Shown piece after piece: positions 49,801-57,059 of a DNA stretch of 64,000 nt. Within the stretch, counting starts at the first letter, position 1; each line of letters opens with the position of its first letter. The stretch is taken from the NCBI GenBank assembly GCA_963814985.1, contig CAWFFV010000027.1, positions 124,001-188,000 on the forward strand, given 5' to 3'. Source of the stretch: CAWFFV01 sp963814985. GTDB taxonomy: Bacteria > Chloroflexota > Ktedonobacteria > Ktedonobacterales > Ktedonobacteraceae. The notes beneath the pieces were generated by a model. It worked only from the letters and a program-made list of their open reading frames with translations. It ran no database searches and was not told the DNA's origin. The position numbers and the translations under genes were made by a program.

Positions 49801-51063
49801 GGGGAAAACTTTGTTCACACTATCGATCTGAGCATGCTGTCATCAGATGAACAGGAGCGCGCTCTCGAAGCAGAAGCAACTCTGGCACAGGCAAGTCTCA
49901 ATCTGACAGAGGGTCCTCTGGCACGCAGCGTTTACTTTGTAATGGGAGAACACCAGCCTGGTCGCCTTTTGCTCGTGATTTATCATCTGGCAGTAGATGG
50001 TGTCTCCTGGCGCATCTTGCGAGAAGATTTGCAGACAGCGTGTCAGCAGCTCATACGCGGCGAGAGAGCGCACCTTCCCTCTCATACGACCTCTTTTAAA
50101 ACGTGGTCTGAACGCCTTCAAACATATGCTCAATCAGCAGAGGTACACCAGGAGGCAGTGTACTGGCTTACAGAAGGCCGATGTAAGACACCAGCACTGC
50201 CTGTGGACTTCACCGTAGACCGATCGGTTAACACAGAAGCTTCGGCGCAAAGCATAGATATAAGCTTGAGCGTAGCAGAGACAGATGCTCTTCTGCACGA
50301 GGTAGCAAGCGTTTACCATACCCAGATCAACGAGATATTGCTGACTGCGCTGGTATTAGCATGTGTGCCCTGGACCGGTAAGCACAAATTGCTGGTAGAT
50401 GTAGAAGGCCATGGCCGTGAAGCAGTGATTGATGGAGTTGATCTCTCACGCACTGTCGGCTGGTTCACGACCATATTTCCCGTGCATCTGGATCTGGAAT
50501 CCGCACAAGTGAGTACCACAGACAGAACAATGTCTAACATGTTAAATGGCTTTGCACCAGGGAAAGCGATCAAAACGATCAAAGAGCAAGTACGTAGTAT
50601 TCCCCACCATGGTATCGGCTATGGACTGCTGCGTTATCTGAGTAACGAAGACCAGGTGCGAGCAGAGTTGGCGGCAATGATGCAGGCCGAGGTAATTTTC
50701 AATTACCTGGGTCAATTCGACATGACGCGGGAAGATTTGACGGATGGACAATTTCGCGTGGCACGCGAAAGTAGTGGGCCACCCCATAGCTTACGTAACC
50801 AGCGCAGTTACTTGCTGGATATTACCGCAATAGTGCACAAGGGGCAATTTCACATGGAGTGGAAGTACAGTACTCAGCTTCACCGCCTTGAGACGATAGA
50901 GACGCTAGCCCAACGTTACCTGGAGACCTTGCGTGCTCTGATTGCACACTGCCGCGCTCCTGAGGCTGGTGGATATACTCCCTCTGATTTTTCGGGAGCG
51001 GGACTCAGCCAGGCTAAACTGGACAAAATCATGGCAAAAATTCACTCCAAGAAGAGGACGTAA
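46285..51063 (+). CDS. NRPS, C-A(Thr)-PCP-E (whole gene, four frame breaks)
   Basis: Single-module NRPS of about 1590 residues. The likely start is TTG 46285, seven nt after AAAGGA; no ATG lies before the C-domain homology. C domain 46340-47650 (LCL type, HHIIADG). A domain 47750-49270, pocket D-F-W-N-I-G-M-V-H, a full match to Thr. PCP has EAGGDSI near 49410, the form usual before epimerases. E domain 49560-50990 keeps YHLAVDGVSWRIL, EGHGRE, RTVGWFT and NYLGQFD, so it should be active and give D-(allo)-Thr. Breaks lie near 46810, 47028, 47440 and 47896. The gene stops at 51063, sharing one base with the next ATG. Confidence 0.92.
46841..47086 (+). CDS. NRPS Thr fragment 2: middle of C domain
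   Basis: 81 codons beginning at an internal TTG, carrying LPIQYADYAVWQ and ELPTDHPRPAIQTYKG. One missing base near 47028 breaks the frame. Confidence 0.7.
   Translation: MPELPIQYADYAVWQREWLQGEVLEQELAYWKKCLAGIPAILELPTDHPRPAIQTYKGECYSCNYPQLWPQRLKHSARGSV
47083..47472 (+). CDS. NRPS Thr fragment 3: late C domain
   Basis: 129 codons from an internal GTG: VTLFMTLLAAFQVLL, DIVVGTPTAGR and RSLSYHPLFQVLF. One missing base near 47440 ends it. Confidence 0.8.
   Translation: MTLFMTLLAAFQVLLSRFTGQPDIVVGTPTAGRTQTELEGLIGFFANTLVLRSDLSANPTFSELLEQVRDRALEAYAHQELPFDRVVEALQPERSLSYHPLFQVLFSFQKMPSSTLEISSAGRSTCLAE
47462..47938 (+). CDS. NRPS Thr fragment 4: C-A linker and start of A domain
   Basis: 158 codons: FEYNTDLFERATIERW, then the A-domain opening QCLHHVFEAHVERTPNAVAL. 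A missing base in GGACC-GAG near 47896 shifts the frame; corrected, it reads GIGPEKRVGIFMERS. Confidence 0.8.
   Translation: MRNENINSNIGTAKFDFSLFFWEGEGGLSAEFEYNTDLFERATIERWSKHLQTLLESIVANPEQRLSTLPLLSEAERLQLLNLWGITQSSATSTQCLHHVFEAHVERTPNAVALVSAEGEKRTYAEVNQKANQLAHYLAKLGIGPRRESVFLWSALLI
47917..51063 (+). CDS. NRPS Thr fragment 5: A(Thr)-PCP-E
   Basis: 1048 codons uninterrupted. A motifs TSGSTGKPKG, IAFDFSVWE, MYGITETT, YRTGDLARF and NGKLDRHLL; PCP GGDSI; complete epimerase; C-terminal tail YTPSDFSGAGLSQAKLDKIMAKI, the kind of short helical end that serves as a communication segment after epimerases. Confidence 0.95.
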   Translation: MERSTDLVVGLLAILKAGGAYVPMDPAYPAERVGFILLDAHVSVLLTQQELLARLPEMKTPNLESLRVLCLDQDPQIYAHEPVTNVASGVLQSNLAYIIYTSGSTGKPKGVGVCHEQVVRLFTATQPVYQFNAQDCWAFFHSIAFDFSVWEIWGALLYGGRLLIVPYWVSRSPEEFIMLLVQEQVTVLNQTPSAFYILQQTIATCDLVNKLPLRLVIFGGEALDIGRLRTWMEIHDDSMPQLVNMYGITETTVHVTYYPLNKATVLATEGASIIGNPLPDLQLYVLDSQMQPVPVGIRGEVYVGGAGLARGYVGHPDLTAARFVPHLFSNQPGARLYRTGDLARFLPDGTFEYVGRADQQVKVRGFRIELGEIEAALSEHPQVQAAAVLLRETSPGDKRLVAYIVTKPEESLTTHNLHTYLHERLPEYMIPAAFVKMEALPMTYNGKLDRHLLPSPDPVQLANQTYTAPHTPNEKILVNIWMEVLKVELVGVHTNFFEAGGDSIISLLVIARAQQAGLVLTPKQIFQHQTIAALAKVAGVATLDTSQQETTRGTVPLTPIQHWFFAQELADPHHWNQFILLEVSDPLISPQILEHAIAYLFEYHNALSLRFKRGADGWEQENTGDEAHGENFVHTIDLSMLSSDEQERALEAEATLAQASLNLTEGPLARSVYFVMGEHQPGRLLLVIYHLAVDGVSWRILREDLQTACQQLIRGERAHLPSHTTSFKTWSERLQTYAQSAEVHQEAVYWLTEGRCKTPALPVDFTVDRSVNTEASAQSIDISLSVAETDALLHEVASVYHTQINEILLTALVLACVPWTGKHKLLVDVEGHGREAVIDGVDLSRTVGWFTTIFPVHLDLESAQVSTTDRTMSNMLNGFAPGKAIKTIKEQVRSIPHHGIGYGLLRYLSNEDQVRAELAAMMQAEVIFNYLGQFDMTREDLTDGQFRVARESSGPPHSLRNQRSYLLDITAIVHKGQFHMEWKYSTQLHRLETIETLAQRYLETLRALIAHCRAPEAGGYTPSDFSGAGLSQAKLDKIMAKIHSKKRT

Positions 51064-51440
51064 TGGCGAAAGAAATGCAGTCAGAGGAAGATGCTCCATT
51101 ACCCGAACTGCCTATACAGTACGCCGATTATGTGCCTGGGCAATGGAATGCTACCCAGCAGCCTTACCCAACTGGCGAGTGTATCCATCAGCTCTTCGAG
51201 GCCCAGGTCCAGCGTACACCAGAGATGATAGCACTCGTTGTGGATGAGCAACCAATGAGCTATCGAGAGTTGAATTGTCGTGCTAACCAACTCTGCCCAC
51301 TACCTGTGCCGTCTGGGAGTAGGGCCAGAGATACTGGTTGGAATTTGTATGCGACGATCCTGGGAAATGCTAGTGGGTCTCCTGGGGATTCTCAAAGCGG
51401 GAGGAGCCTATGTGCCGCTAGACCCGGTGTATCCGAGTGA
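51063..51440 (+). CDS. NRPS Ala-Ile/Val fragment 1: C-domain scar and A1 start
   Basis: 125 codons. The first 75 are genuine (scar, linker, FEAQVQRTPEMIALV, YRELNCRANQL). An extra T near 51293 then shifts the frame and the rest is foreign. Confidence 0.75.
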   Translation: MAKEMQSEEDAPLPELPIQYADYVPGQWNATQQPYPTGECIHQLFEAQVQRTPEMIALVVDEQPMSYRELNCRANQLCPLPVPSGSRARDTGWNLYATILGNASGSPGDSQSGRSLCAARPGVSE

Positions 51441-54400
51441 GCGGTTAGCCTTTCAACTCCAGGATGCACAGGTGCACATGTTACTTACGCAGGAAGAACT
51501 GAGAGAGCGCTGGTCGGAACTCACCGTTCCTCAACTATATTTGGATCGGGAGTGGGAACGCATTGGTCAAGAAGAGGATAAGAACATAGTCAGTAGAGTG
51601 GAGGCGGAGCATCTGGCATATGTGATCTATACCTCTGGCTCAACAGGCAGACCCAAGGGAGTCAGTCTTGTCCATCGCAATACAGTGGCACTGATCCGTT
51701 GGGCATTAGACTGTTTTGACATTACACATCTGCGTGGAGTATTGGCAGGAACTTCGATCTGTTTTGACTTATCAGTGTTTGAACTATTTGTTCCGTTGTG
51801 TTGTGGTGGAACAGTATATCTGGCAGAGACCGGACTCCATTTGCCCACAGGAGCAATGAGAGAACAGATCACACTGCTCAATACGGTACCATCGGTGATA
51901 AGCGAATTGTTGCGTAGCAGCGATCTGCCATCTTCAGTGCGTGTGGTCAATCTGGCAGGAGAGCCGTTGCAACGTGGATTAGTGCAGCAGTTGTATCAGC
52001 TCCCGACAATAGAGCGCGTGTACAATCTGTATGGCCCGACAGAAGATACCACCTATTCGACCTGGGCATTGTTGGAGCGAGAAGATCAGACAGTGATACC
52101 CATTGGGCGACCAATCGCCAATACCCAGGCCTATATACTCGACCAATGGTTGGAGCCGGTGCCCATTGGGGTAACGGGAGAACTCTACCTTGCTGGTGCC
52201 GGGGTGGCTCGTGGCTATCTGCAACAACCAGAACTGACAGCACAACGTTTCTTGCCCAACCCGTTCAGCAGAGAACCTGGGGCACGATTTTACCGAACAG
52301 GAGATCTGGCACGCTATCTCCCTGACGGCAATATTGCGTTTCTGGGACGTGCTGATCATCAGATCAAACTTCGGGGGTATCGTATCGAATTGGGCGAGAT
52401 TGAGGCGGTGCTGGTGCAACATCCGGCAGTGCAGGAAGCCGTAGTGCTGGCTCGCGAGGATGAGCCAGGCAATAAGCGTCTGGTAGCCTATGTTGTGCCT
52501 ATCCCTGGAGCATCAGTGACAAGCCTGACATTGCGGCAAGCGCTACATGAACACTTGCCTAGTTATATGGTTCCCGCAGTCCTTATCCTGCTGACGACTC
52601 TCCCCTTGACACCTAATGGCAAGATAGACCGACAAGCTCTACCAGTTCCCCAATGGAGTCATTTTGAGCTGGAGGAAAGCTATGAGGCACCTCACACGCC
52701 AACCGAAGACGTGCTATCAAGAATCTGGGCAACGACTCTCCATCTCGAACGAGTCGGCAGGCACGACAACTTTTTCCACCTGGGAGGACATTCCTTACTG
52801 GCGGCTCAGATAATGTCACGCATACGCGAAACATTTCAGGTGGCGATACCCATGCGGGTGCTCTTTGAGAGACCTGATGTGGCACACCTTGCTCAACAAG
52901 TAGAGATAGGCCGTCAGAAGTTGGGGGCTGATCATCTTAATATACCTCCTCTTGTCCCGCAAGCACGGAACGAACATCTTCCTTTGTCTTTCGCTCAGGA
53001 GCGCTTGTGGTTCCTGAATCAGCTTGAGCAAGGAGGCGCTACCTATAACACTCCTATGGTATTGCGACTGCGGGGAGATTTGGATGTGCATGCTCTCGAA
53101 CGGGGCCTTGAGGAAATTGTGCACCGCCATGAAATCCTACGAACCACCTTTCCGATGCGAGATGGACGACCGATGCAGTGTATTGCCTCTCAGCGCATAC
53201 GGTGGCTACCAGTAATAGATTTAAGCGAACTGCCCAATGAGCAACGCGAGGATGAGCTAATACGGCAGGCCCAGACCGAAGCGGTGCGTCTCTTTACGTT
53301 GGAACAGGGACTTCTCTTGCGTGCCAGTTTGCTACGGTGTGGCTCTCACGATCATATGTTATTGGTAAATATGCACCACATCATTACTGATGGGTGGTCA
53401 CAGACAGTCTTCCTGCACGAACTAACCCAACTCTACGAGGCTTTCAGCGCCGAGCGACCATCACCGTTGCCCAAACTTCGTGTGCAGTATGCCGATTATG
53501 CGCTCTGGCAACGGCAATGGTTGCAAGGTGAAGTCCTTGAACAACAATTAGCCTACTGGCGCAACCAGTTAGCGGGGGCACCTGCTGTACTGGAACTGCC
53601 CACTGATCATACACGTCCGGTAGCACAGAGCTACCAAGGTGCCCGCATACCCTTTGTGCTCTCATCCCAACTCAGTCAGCAATTGCATGCACTCAGTCAG
53701 CAGGAGAGCGTAACGCTCTACATGATGTTACTTGCCGCCTTCCAGGTGCTCTTGTGGCGCTACACTGGACGGGTAGACATCGTGGTGGGTACACCGATCG
53801 CGGGACGCAGCCAAACCGAAGTGGAGGAGCTGATCGGTTTTCGTCAATACGCTGGTGATACGCACTGATCTGTCAGGTAATCCCACTTTTCAGACTTTGC
53901 TCAGGCGGGTACAAGAAGTGACATTAGGAGCCTATACCCATCAGGATGTGCCGTTTGAGCGAGTGGTCGAGGAACTACATCCGCTACGTGCCTTGAACCA
54001 TCACCCCCTTGTACAGGTGATGATTTTACAAAATGTGCTGCCACATACGCCGATGGGAGCTGCCTTACACATAGAAACGTTGGAAATAAGTACAGGGACA
54101 GCCAAGTTCGATCTGACGTTCGAGTTTACAGATATGCCCGGTGGCCTGCAAGGAGCGATTGAGTACAGCACCGATTTATTCGAGGCAGAGACGATCAACC
54201 GAATGATAGGACACTTACAATGCTTGCTGGAAGCTATCGTTGCTACCCCTGAACGGTCTCTCTCCCAATTGCGATGGTTCAGTGAAGCAGAGCACCACCA
54301 GATGCTCGAATGGAATACCGCCAGAACACCCTACCTGGCAGAAGAGTGTATCCATCAGATCTTCGAGACGCAGGTCGAGCGGATCCCTGAAGCTATAGCG

Positions 54401-56265
54401 GTACTTTCTGCCACAGAACAGTTAACTTATCGCCAGTTAAATGAGCGAGCCAACCAGTTAGCTGATCACCTGCAAAAGATGGGTGTGGGTCCAGAAGTAT
54501 GCGTGGGAGTATGTATGGAGCGTTCGGTTGAGCTGGTGGTCAGCCTGCTAGCTATTCTCAAAGCTGGTGGCGCCTATGTACCACTGGATCTCAGTTATCC
54601 TCAGGAACGGCTATCCTTTATGCTCACGGATGCCCAGGTTGCGGTACTGCTCACCCGGACGCGTTACCTGAAGCAACTGCCCTCAGTAAGCTTATCCGTG
54701 TTGTGCCTGGAACAGGACTGGTCGCTGATAACTCAGCAGGCGACAAGCAACCCATCCAGTACAGTACAGGCCAACAATCTGGCTTATATTATCTATACCT
54801 CTGGCTCAACAGGGCAACGAAAGGGAGCGGCTATCCTGCATACGGCAGTAATTCGTCTGGTGTGCAACACGAATTATATCAACATCATGCCTGCCGATAC
54901 TCTTGCTCATCTCTCTAATATTGCCTTTGACGCTGCCACATTTGAGATTTGGGGGACACTGCTCAATGGGGGGCGTCTGCTGGTCATACCTCGCGACGTG
55001 GTGCTCTCTACGCACATCTTTGCTAACCTGCTACATGAACAGAACTGCAACGTCATGTTCGTAACTACCGCTCTCTTTAATCAACTGGTGCAATACAACC
55101 CATCATTCTTTCGCAGGCTGCGCTATGTCCTCTTTGGAGGCGAAGCTGTTGATGTAAAATGGGTCAAAGCGGCTCTAGAGAACGGCCCACCCGAACATCT
55201 CCTACATCTCTATGGACCGACTGAGAATACTACATTCTCCACCTGGCTGCCGTCCAGCAGGTACGTGTAGGAGACAGGACGGTCCCCATAGGGCGTTCGG
55301 TTAGCAATACGCAGATTTATGTGCTCGATACCTGGATGCAACCCGTGCCTGTTGGCATAGTCGGCGAACTCTATGTAGGGGGAGCAGGACTGGCTCGTGG
55401 CTACCAGGCTCGCCCAGACACCACCGCAGCTGCGTTTGTTCCCCATCCCTTTAGTCAACAACCGGGCGCTCGCTTATACCGCACTGGCGATCTGGTGCGC
55501 TTGAGAACTGATGGTGAACTGGAGTTTGTGGGACGAGTTGACCATCAAGTCAAGATTTGTGGTTTTCGTATCGAATTGGGAGAAATTGAGGCTGTGCTAG
55601 GGCAACAACCAGGTGTGCAGGAGGCTATAGTGCAAGCTCGCGAGGAGACAGGTGAGAAACAACTGGTCGCTTATTTCGTGCCAACGCTTGAAGTACAGGT
55701 GGATAGGCAACAGTTACGACAGGCGCTGCTGGAGCACCTGCCCAGCTACATGATACCCACAGCTTTCATCCCACTGGCTGCATTACCTTTAACCCCCAAT
55801 GGCAAGGTGGATCATCGCGCCTTGTCCGCTCCCCAATGGAGCAACGTTGAGCATGAGACATTCTTTGTGGCACCACGCACTCCTCTGGAGGAGCAGGTGG
55901 GCACCATCTGGCGAGAGGTGTTACATCTGGAGCAGGTGGGCATACACGATAATTTCTTCTCTCTCGGTGGACACTCATTGCTGGCTACCCAGGTACTATC
56001 ACGCCTACGCGAAGCATTTCGGGTGGAGGTTCCGCTACGTGTCTTATTTGATGACCCTTCCATCGCAACTCTGGCTAAATACCTGGAACAGGCCCGGCAA
56101 AGTATACAAGAAGAGATCGAGGTGGATATGCTATACATCCCGCCGCTCTCTCGTGGGGAGAGCGATGTTGACCAACTCTTAGCAATGTTAGAGCAACTTT
56201 CTGACGAGGAAGTACTGGCTTTACTTGCCAGTGATGCACAGATGGAGGGCAAGACAAAAGAATGA
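51063..56265 (+). CDS. NRPS, A(Ala)-PCP-C-A(Ile/Val)-PCP without an N-terminal C domain (whole gene, three frame breaks)
   Basis: Two-module NRPS of about 1735 residues; ATG 51063 overlaps the previous stop by one base. There is no first C domain: residues 13-23 read LPELPIQYADY, a piece from the middle of a C domain, joined directly to QWNATQQPYPTGE, the linker before an A domain. A1 pocket D-L-F-N-N-A-L-T-Y: Ala. PCP1 HLGGHSL near 52780. C 52960-54240 (HHIITDG). A2 pocket D-A-F-F-L-G-L-T-F: Ile/Val-like; its A3 reads SGSTGQRKG (Pro to Arg) and A8 reads VKICGFR (Arg to Cys). PCP2 SLGGHSL near 55960. No release domain. Breaks near 51293, 53840 and 55247. Stop overlaps the next ATG (ATGA). Confidence 0.92.
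51280..53868 (+). CDS. NRPS Ala-Ile/Val fragment 2: A(Ala)-PCP-first part of C
   Basis: 862 codons. A1 with TSGSTGRPKG, ICFDLSVFE, NLYGPTED; PCP1; C domain with LSFAQERLWFLNQ and HHIITDGW. Ends at a T-run (53838-53841) where GFFVNTL should follow: homopolymer length change. Confidence 0.93.
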   Translation: MLTNSAHYLCRLGVGPEILVGICMRRSWEMLVGLLGILKAGGAYVPLDPVYPSERLAFQLQDAQVHMLLTQEELRERWSELTVPQLYLDREWERIGQEEDKNIVSRVEAEHLAYVIYTSGSTGRPKGVSLVHRNTVALIRWALDCFDITHLRGVLAGTSICFDLSVFELFVPLCCGGTVYLAETGLHLPTGAMREQITLLNTVPSVISELLRSSDLPSSVRVVNLAGEPLQRGLVQQLYQLPTIERVYNLYGPTEDTTYSTWALLEREDQTVIPIGRPIANTQAYILDQWLEPVPIGVTGELYLAGAGVARGYLQQPELTAQRFLPNPFSREPGARFYRTGDLARYLPDGNIAFLGRADHQIKLRGYRIELGEIEAVLVQHPAVQEAVVLAREDEPGNKRLVAYVVPIPGASVTSLTLRQALHEHLPSYMVPAVLILLTTLPLTPNGKIDRQALPVPQWSHFELEESYEAPHTPTEDVLSRIWATTLHLERVGRHDNFFHLGGHSLLAAQIMSRIRETFQVAIPMRVLFERPDVAHLAQQVEIGRQKLGADHLNIPPLVPQARNEHLPLSFAQERLWFLNQLEQGGATYNTPMVLRLRGDLDVHALERGLEEIVHRHEILRTTFPMRDGRPMQCIASQRIRWLPVIDLSELPNEQREDELIRQAQTEAVRLFTLEQGLLLRASLLRCGSHDHMLLVNMHHIITDGWSQTVFLHELTQLYEAFSAERPSPLPKLRVQYADYALWQRQWLQGEVLEQQLAYWRNQLAGAPAVLELPTDHTRPVAQSYQGARIPFVLSSQLSQQLHALSQQESVTLYMMLLAAFQVLLWRYTGRVDIVVGTPIAGRSQTEVEELIGFRQYAGDTH
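53855..55270 (+). CDS. NRPS Ala-Ile/Val fragment 3: end of C, most of A(Ile/Val)
   Basis: 471 codons: TDLSGNPTFQTLL, then the A domain through IAFDAATFE, LFGGEAVD and LYGPTENTTFSTW. Lost near 55247, where one missing base separates CTG from GCCGTCCAG. Confidence 0.92.
   Translation: MIRTDLSGNPTFQTLLRRVQEVTLGAYTHQDVPFERVVEELHPLRALNHHPLVQVMILQNVLPHTPMGAALHIETLEISTGTAKFDLTFEFTDMPGGLQGAIEYSTDLFEAETINRMIGHLQCLLEAIVATPERSLSQLRWFSEAEHHQMLEWNTARTPYLAEECIHQIFETQVERIPEAIAVLSATEQLTYRQLNERANQLADHLQKMGVGPEVCVGVCMERSVELVVSLLAILKAGGAYVPLDLSYPQERLSFMLTDAQVAVLLTRTRYLKQLPSVSLSVLCLEQDWSLITQQATSNPSSTVQANNLAYIIYTSGSTGQRKGAAILHTAVIRLVCNTNYINIMPADTLAHLSNIAFDAATFEIWGTLLNGGRLLVIPRDVVLSTHIFANLLHEQNCNVMFVTTALFNQLVQYNPSFFRRLRYVLFGGEAVDVKWVKAALENGPPEHLLHLYGPTENTTFSTWLPSSRYV
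55321..56265 (+). CDS. NRPS Ala-Ile/Val fragment 4: A C-terminus and PCP2
   Basis: 314 codons; homology really resumes near 55248 (QVRVGDRTVPIGR). A7 YRTGDLVRL, unusual A8 VKICGFR, A10 NGKVDHRAL, PCP2, and an acidic Leu-rich tail ending MEGKTKE. Confidence 0.9.
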   Translation: MLDTWMQPVPVGIVGELYVGGAGLARGYQARPDTTAAAFVPHPFSQQPGARLYRTGDLVRLRTDGELEFVGRVDHQVKICGFRIELGEIEAVLGQQPGVQEAIVQAREETGEKQLVAYFVPTLEVQVDRQQLRQALLEHLPSYMIPTAFIPLAALPLTPNGKVDHRALSAPQWSNVEHETFFVAPRTPLEEQVGTIWREVLHLEQVGIHDNFFSLGGHSLLATQVLSRLREAFRVEVPLRVLFDDPSIATLAKYLEQARQSIQEEIEVDMLYIPPLSRGESDVDQLLAMLEQLSDEEVLALLASDAQMEGKTKE

Positions 56266-57059
56266 ATGATATCTCTCAACGCATGAAGTCTCTCTCTCCA
56301 GAAAAAAGAGAGCTTCTTGCCCTACAACTCAAAAAGAGAGGGAGCCAATTCAACTCCTTCCCCCTCTCCTTTGCTCAACAGCGACTCTGGCTACTTGATC
56401 AACTTGAACCGGGCAACTCTAGCTATAACATACCCACCGCTATACATTTTCGCGGACGTTTAGATGTGGTAGCATTGGAACAAAGTTTTAACATCATAAT
56501 ACAACGGCATGAATCTCTACGCACTACTTTTGCAGTTGTGCAGGGACAACCTGTTCAGATGATTGCCCCTGCTGCAAAAATATCGCTGCCAGTGAGAGAT
56601 CTAAGTAGCCTATCTGAGGACGAACGTGAAGCCGAAGTGCAGCGTCAAGCTACTAGGGAAGCTCAACGCTCTTTCGATCTGGCGAATGGGCCATTGCTGG
56701 TGATCAGTATATTAAAATTGAGTGAGAGAGAGCACGTTGTATTAGTAAATACGCATCACATTATTTCCGATGGCTGGTCGATCAATGTGCTTATGCAGGA
56801 ATTGGCAGTAATTTACACCGCTGTGCTGGCAGGTCAACCTTCGCCGTTGCCAGATTTACCTATCCAGTACGCAGACTATGCGGTCTGGCAGCGGAAATGG
56901 CTACAGGGCAACGTACTCGAACAACAGTTAACCTACTGGCGACAGCAACTGACAGGAGCGCCAGCACTATTAGATCTACCCACTGATCGGCCGCGTCCAG
57001 CCATACAAACCTATCGAGGAGGGCTGAGAAACCCTTATACTGCCTCGGCCGGTCTCTGA
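56262..57059 (+). CDS. NRPS Aad-Gly fragment 1: first part of C1
   Basis: 265 codons from MNDISQRMKSLSPEKRELL (usual NRPS N-terminal helix) through HHIISDGW and DRPRPAIQTYRG. Two indels between 57008 and 57036 (a G-run and a T-run) then break the frame. Confidence 0.9.
   Translation: MNDISQRMKSLSPEKRELLALQLKKRGSQFNSFPLSFAQQRLWLLDQLEPGNSSYNIPTAIHFRGRLDVVALEQSFNIIIQRHESLRTTFAVVQGQPVQMIAPAAKISLPVRDLSSLSEDEREAEVQRQATREAQRSFDLANGPLLVISILKLSEREHVVLVNTHHIISDGWSINVLMQELAVIYTAVLAGQPSPLPDLPIQYADYAVWQRKWLQGNVLEQQLTYWRQQLTGAPALLDLPTDRPRPAIQTYRGGLRNPYTASAGL

Noticed and set aside
47917..51063. Epimerase of the Thr gene as inactive because its first motif His is Tyr (YHLAVDG)
   Set aside because: The second, catalytic His and the remaining epimerase motifs are intact, and the PCP has the GGDSI form typical for working epimerase modules.
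41074..53868. Programmed frameshifting as an explanation for the repeated frame changes
   Set aside because: The breaks lie at unrelated positions within domains, go in different directions and lack a common slippery sequence with downstream structure; random indels explain them better.
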